A stretch of 8,203 bases of DNA, from the NCBI GenBank assembly GCA_905372135.1, contig CAJPNS010000083.1, forward strand, positions 1 to 8,203. Reading direction: 5' to 3'. The notes beneath the pieces are model-generated. The model was not told the DNA's origin and made no database searches. It saw nothing but the letters and a program-made list of their open reading frames with translations. Shown here one piece after another: positions 5,703 to 8,203 of the stretch. The translations under genes and the position numbers were made by a program. How positions within the stretch are numbered: position 1 is the stretch's first letter; each line of letters opens with the position of its first letter. This DNA is from Porphyromonadaceae bacterium (GTDB lineage Bacteria; Bacteroidota; Bacteroidia; Bacteroidales; Paludibacteraceae).

Positions 5703-8174
5703 TTATTTCTTGATATTGCGTATCTTTTTAGTCATATCGCTTATCTTGTCGATAAATCGCTCTAATAGAGAAATATCTTCCTGCTCAAACTCTTCTGTGA
5801 CATAATAATTTCCCAACTTCTTACGCCTTCCGTAGCCATAGCCGTATCCATAACCATAACCATAGCCATAACCATAGCCGTATCCATAACCCAATTTGGA
5901 CTTATCTACGTCGTTGAGAACAATATACACATCACTTACGTTGTCGGCAGCCAAACGTTTAAACAAACTTACAAACTCCATCTTATTTGTCTTGAAACTC
6001 CTGACAATAAGCAACTTAATATCCACTTCCGAAAACAGTGAATATGGGTCGGCTACAAGCCCAAGCGGCGAGGTATCTATTATGATATAGTCGTAAATAC
6101 TTTTCAACGATGCCATCATATCGCCTATCGCACTGCCACGCACAAATTCGCCCGGATTGGGCGGTATGAGCCCCGGCTTTAGGAAGTCGAATCCGTAATG
6201 CGTATGTTCTATGGCATCTTCAAGAGTGCAGTCGCCAATCATATAGTTCACGAAACCAAGCTTGTGGTCGGTGATATCATCGAGATTACGAGTAAGGTTC
6301 GGTTTGCGAATATCGAAGTCGACAAGCAACACTTTTTTCTTTTGCAAGGCAAAAACACCTGCCAAATTGAGCGAAAAATATGTCTTACCGTCGCCACTTT
6401 CGGTCGACGATATCAGTATGGTTATCTTTTCGCGTCGTTTAAGTATCAGTTCTATTTTTGTGCGTATCACACGCAATTGCTCTACAAAATATGAGTTCGG
6501 ATACTTCGCTGCGATTACCTTTTCGTCATCTTTATGCTTGGTATGGGTGACATAACCGATGAAAGGGAATCTGTTTTTTGTTATTTTCTCGACATCTTTT
6601 TCTGTCCGTATAGCATTGTTTAGCAGCTCTTTGAGTATTATCAAAAGCATAGGCAATATCAAACCTACGACAAGAAACGTAATATACTTCTTTTGTTTTT
6701 GCTTTGCATTTGTAATAGTGATAGTTCGTGCATTTTCCATTATACCGTTGTCGGGAGAGTTCGATGCCTTACGTATCTGAGCCTCAGAACGTTTCTGAAG
6801 CAAGAAGGTGTAGTAACTATCGTTTATTTTATATCGACGTTCGTAGTCGAGCATTCGTAGTTCTTTATTGGGAGCTGCCATAAGCAACCTATTAAGTTGC
6901 TCTAAATCTTTATGATAAGAGTTTTTCTCTATCTTATAGACATCGTCGACCGAAGCCATAAGTTCGTTGAGCTGATTTTTGATTTGTGCAATCTGCCCAC
7001 TAATAACCTCGTACTGAGGGTTTTTCACTCCCAAATCGAGTAATTTTATTTGTAACTCGTTGTATTTATCCACCAAAGCTATGAGGCGTGGCTCTTGTAT
7101 GCCGAGTGTAGACGGCGAAGCTAACGACTCTCTATCTATATTGCTTTTCAGATAGTTTCGTAGATATTTGAAGTACTCGTCACGGAGTCTTATCTGTTTG
7201 CCAACCTGCTGCAACTCATCCATTTTCGAGGTCAACATGGTGGTATTGTTTTCCCCATACATATTATTGGCTATCTTGAACGAATTGAGGTTCGACTCCG
7301 ACTGAGTAAGCGAATCGGATATAATATTCAACTGCGAATTGATAAACTGTATCGTCTTATCGGCTTCGTAATTTTTTTTATCGAGATTATCGCCCAAAAA
7401 ACTCTTTGCGTGCTGTGTAAGAAAATCGACATCTCGGGCTGGGTTATCGCTATTTACGGAAATATCTAATACAGAGGTATTTTCGATTAACCGTATCTGT
7501 AGTTTGGCAGAAAATTCGGCTATGAGACTCTGACGTGTCCTAAACTGAAAATTTACCGTCTTCAGATCCGTAAAATCCAAATTGGGTATTACCTTTACTA
7601 AAAAATATTTACACCCAATAGGCTCATTGAAAGTGCCTTCTATCTTTTCTATCTCATTGTCTGTATTGTCGTATACGGTGATTGTAAACGAACGATCATC
7701 TCTTTTTTTGTATGAATAATACATATAATAGCCTTCTTCGTAAACATTAATAATCTCGATAGAGATTGGCGAACGTCCATACAACGGCACATTTTTGAAC
7801 TGCTTTTTCTTGTAAAAATCGATAGAAAACTGAGGCAAACTATCGATGGTACGGGCTATTAAGTCTTGAGAACGAAGCAATAGTATCTGGTTTTCGATGT
7901 TAGTCTTGTCTACGCCACCGAAATTCTGAGTCATATTCTGCATATAAGACAGCGAACCCGACTCTTGTTTTAGCAACATCCTTAGACTTGAGCTATAGGT
8001 AGGTACGAAACTACGATTTTGATAATAGGCTACCGCCATAAATATAAGTACCGATATTACAAACAGATACCAATATTTAACAAACCGCATTATCCATTCC
8101 AAAATATTGAACGAAGGGTTATCTTCTTCGTCGAATATGGAATTTACGTGATTGTCGGTATTTATATTTTTCAT
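5703..8174 (-). CDS. wzc: Wzc-type polysaccharide chain-length regulator / BY-family tyrosine autokinase
   Basis: The 823-residue inner-membrane protein should control polymerisation and export of a capsule or exopolysaccharide. A first membrane segment is at about 33-51. A large periplasmic region follows, with Wzz homology near the start (SSSLRMLLKQ) and coiled coils about 270-470 (DKTIQFINSQLNIISDSL). A second membrane segment is at about 497-515. The cytoplasmic BY-kinase has Walker A ISSTESGDGKT (588-598), Walker A-prime VLLVDFDIRKP (615-625) and Walker B YIIIDTSP (696-703), all intact. Next comes FKTNKMEFVSLFKRL and LNDVD, typical of the domain's end. The tyrosine cluster, the usual autophosphorylation region, is a pure Gly-Tyr repeat (762-782) plus Tyr790 and Tyr791, followed by an acidic then basic tail. 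The proline-rich motif usual before the second membrane segment is not evident (one Pro between 470 and 497). The ATG at 8174 has no Shine-Dalgarno; the upstream 29 bases show no clear promoter, so the gene is probably cotranscribed with polysaccharide genes outside the window. Partner export genes and a phosphatase are not present here. Confidence 0.93.
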   Translation of the reverse strand: MKNINTDNHVNSIFDEEDNPSFNILEWIMRFVKYWYLFVISVLIFMAVAYYQNRSFVPTYSSSLRMLLKQESGSLSYMQNMTQNFGGVDKTNIENQILLLRSQDLIARTIDSLPQFSIDFYKKKQFKNVPLYGRSPISIEIINVYEEGYYMYYSYKKRDDRSFTITVYDNTDNEIEKIEGTFNEPIGCKYFLVKVIPNLDFTDLKTVNFQFRTRQSLIAEFSAKLQIRLIENTSVLDISVNSDNPARDVDFLTQHAKSFLGDNLDKKNYEADKTIQFINSQLNIISDSLTQSESNLNSFKIANNMYGENNTTMLTSKMDELQQVGKQIRLRDEYFKYLRNYLKSNIDRESLASPSTLGIQEPRLIALVDKYNELQIKLLDLGVKNPQYEVISGQIAQIKNQLNELMASVDDVYKIEKNSYHKDLEQLNRLLMAAPNKELRMLDYERRYKINDSYYTFLLQKRSEAQIRKASNSPDNGIMENARTITITNAKQKQKKYITFLVVGLILPMLLIILKELLNNAIRTEKDVEKITKNRFPFIGYVTHTKHKDDEKVIAAKYPNSYFVEQLRVIRTKIELILKRREKITILISSTESGDGKTYFSLNLAGVFALQKKKVLLVDFDIRKPNLTRNLDDITDHKLGFVNYMIGDCTLEDAIEHTHYGFDFLKPGLIPPNPGEFVRGSAIGDMMASLKSIYDYIIIDTSPLGLVADPYSLFSEVDIKLLIVRSFKTNKMEFVSLFKRLAADNVSDVYIVLNDVDKSKLGYGYGYGYGYGYGYGYGYGYGRRKKLGNYYVTEEFEQEDISLLERFIDKISDMTKKIRNIKK
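5829..5891 (-). repeat. Hexanucleotide-type coding repeat: Gly-Tyr x10 in the kinase tail
   Basis: The 63 bases encode ten Gly-Tyr pairs plus a final Gly (residues 762-782) as GGN-TAY units. The units are not identical (GGT, GGA, GGC with TAT or TAC), but a 20-base block is exactly repeated at 5836-5855 and 5872-5891, 36 bases (six units) apart, which points to past unit duplication. The repeat falls where BY-kinases carry their autophosphorylated tyrosine cluster. Confidence 0.9.
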
Positions 8175-8203
8175 ACTATATATGTTATTAAAAATGACAA
8201 TAT
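8175..8203 (-). other. AT-rich leader upstream of the kinase gene, cut by the window edge
   Basis: These 29 bases precede the kinase ATG. They are very AT-rich and show no -7 TAnnTTTG element, no Shine-Dalgarno and no end of an upstream gene. The upstream context is not visible. Confidence 0.5.

Noticed and set aside
5662..5760. Intrinsic terminator for the kinase gene
   Set aside because: The T-run after the stop (around 5695-5702) has no convincing GC-containing stem before it, so I do not call one.

Overview
The window looks like chromosomal DNA of a Bacteroidota member, most likely of the order Bacteroidales. The evidence is the gene set rpmB-rpmG-DUF4295, the -33 TTTG / -7 TAnnTTTG type promoters, start codons that mostly lack a Shine-Dalgarno sequence, signal peptides that leave an N-terminal Gln, a SusC-type plug sequence, and exported lamin-tail/FlgD-like proteins. 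I cannot assign a genus. Seven protein genes, all on the minus strand, fill almost the whole window. There are no RNA genes, insertion sequences or CRISPR arrays, and the longest non-coding gap is about 130 bases.

Reading in the direction of transcription (right to left): (1) 8174-5703, a complete Wzc-type BY-kinase/chain-length regulator with two membrane segments, intact Walker motifs and a tail that is a pure Gly-Tyr repeat; it is probably part of an exopolysaccharide or capsule locus that continues beyond the right edge. (2) 5605-4975, a small ribosomal operon, rpmB (bL28), rpmG (bL33) and a 50-residue DUF4295 protein, with a consensus promoter at 5654-5684 and a strong intrinsic terminator at 4891-4926. 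(3) 4841-27, three genes for exported proteins, spaced 42 and 27 bases apart and probably cotranscribed from a promoter at 4862-4893: a signal-peptide-bearing Tpx peroxidase, a MuiA-family DUF4139 protein, and a lamin-tail-domain protein with a FlgD/CHU_C-like C-terminus.

Most of this is ordinary core content, but four details deserve attention. The MuiA-family protein carries about 70 residues of SusC/RagA-type TonB-receptor plug inside its DUF4139 region. A run of 11 G lies in frame at the start of that graft; losing or gaining one base would truncate the protein, so it is a candidate phase-variation switch. rpmG has a perfect AGGAGG at 7-nt spacing, in a lineage that normally does not use Shine-Dalgarno sequences, and no other start in the window has one. 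The BY-kinase tail is a hexanucleotide-type coding repeat (10 Gly-Tyr units) that could vary in tyrosine number. I did not find a complete multi-gene system that I would call new; the MuiA-plug-G11 arrangement is the most distinctive signal.
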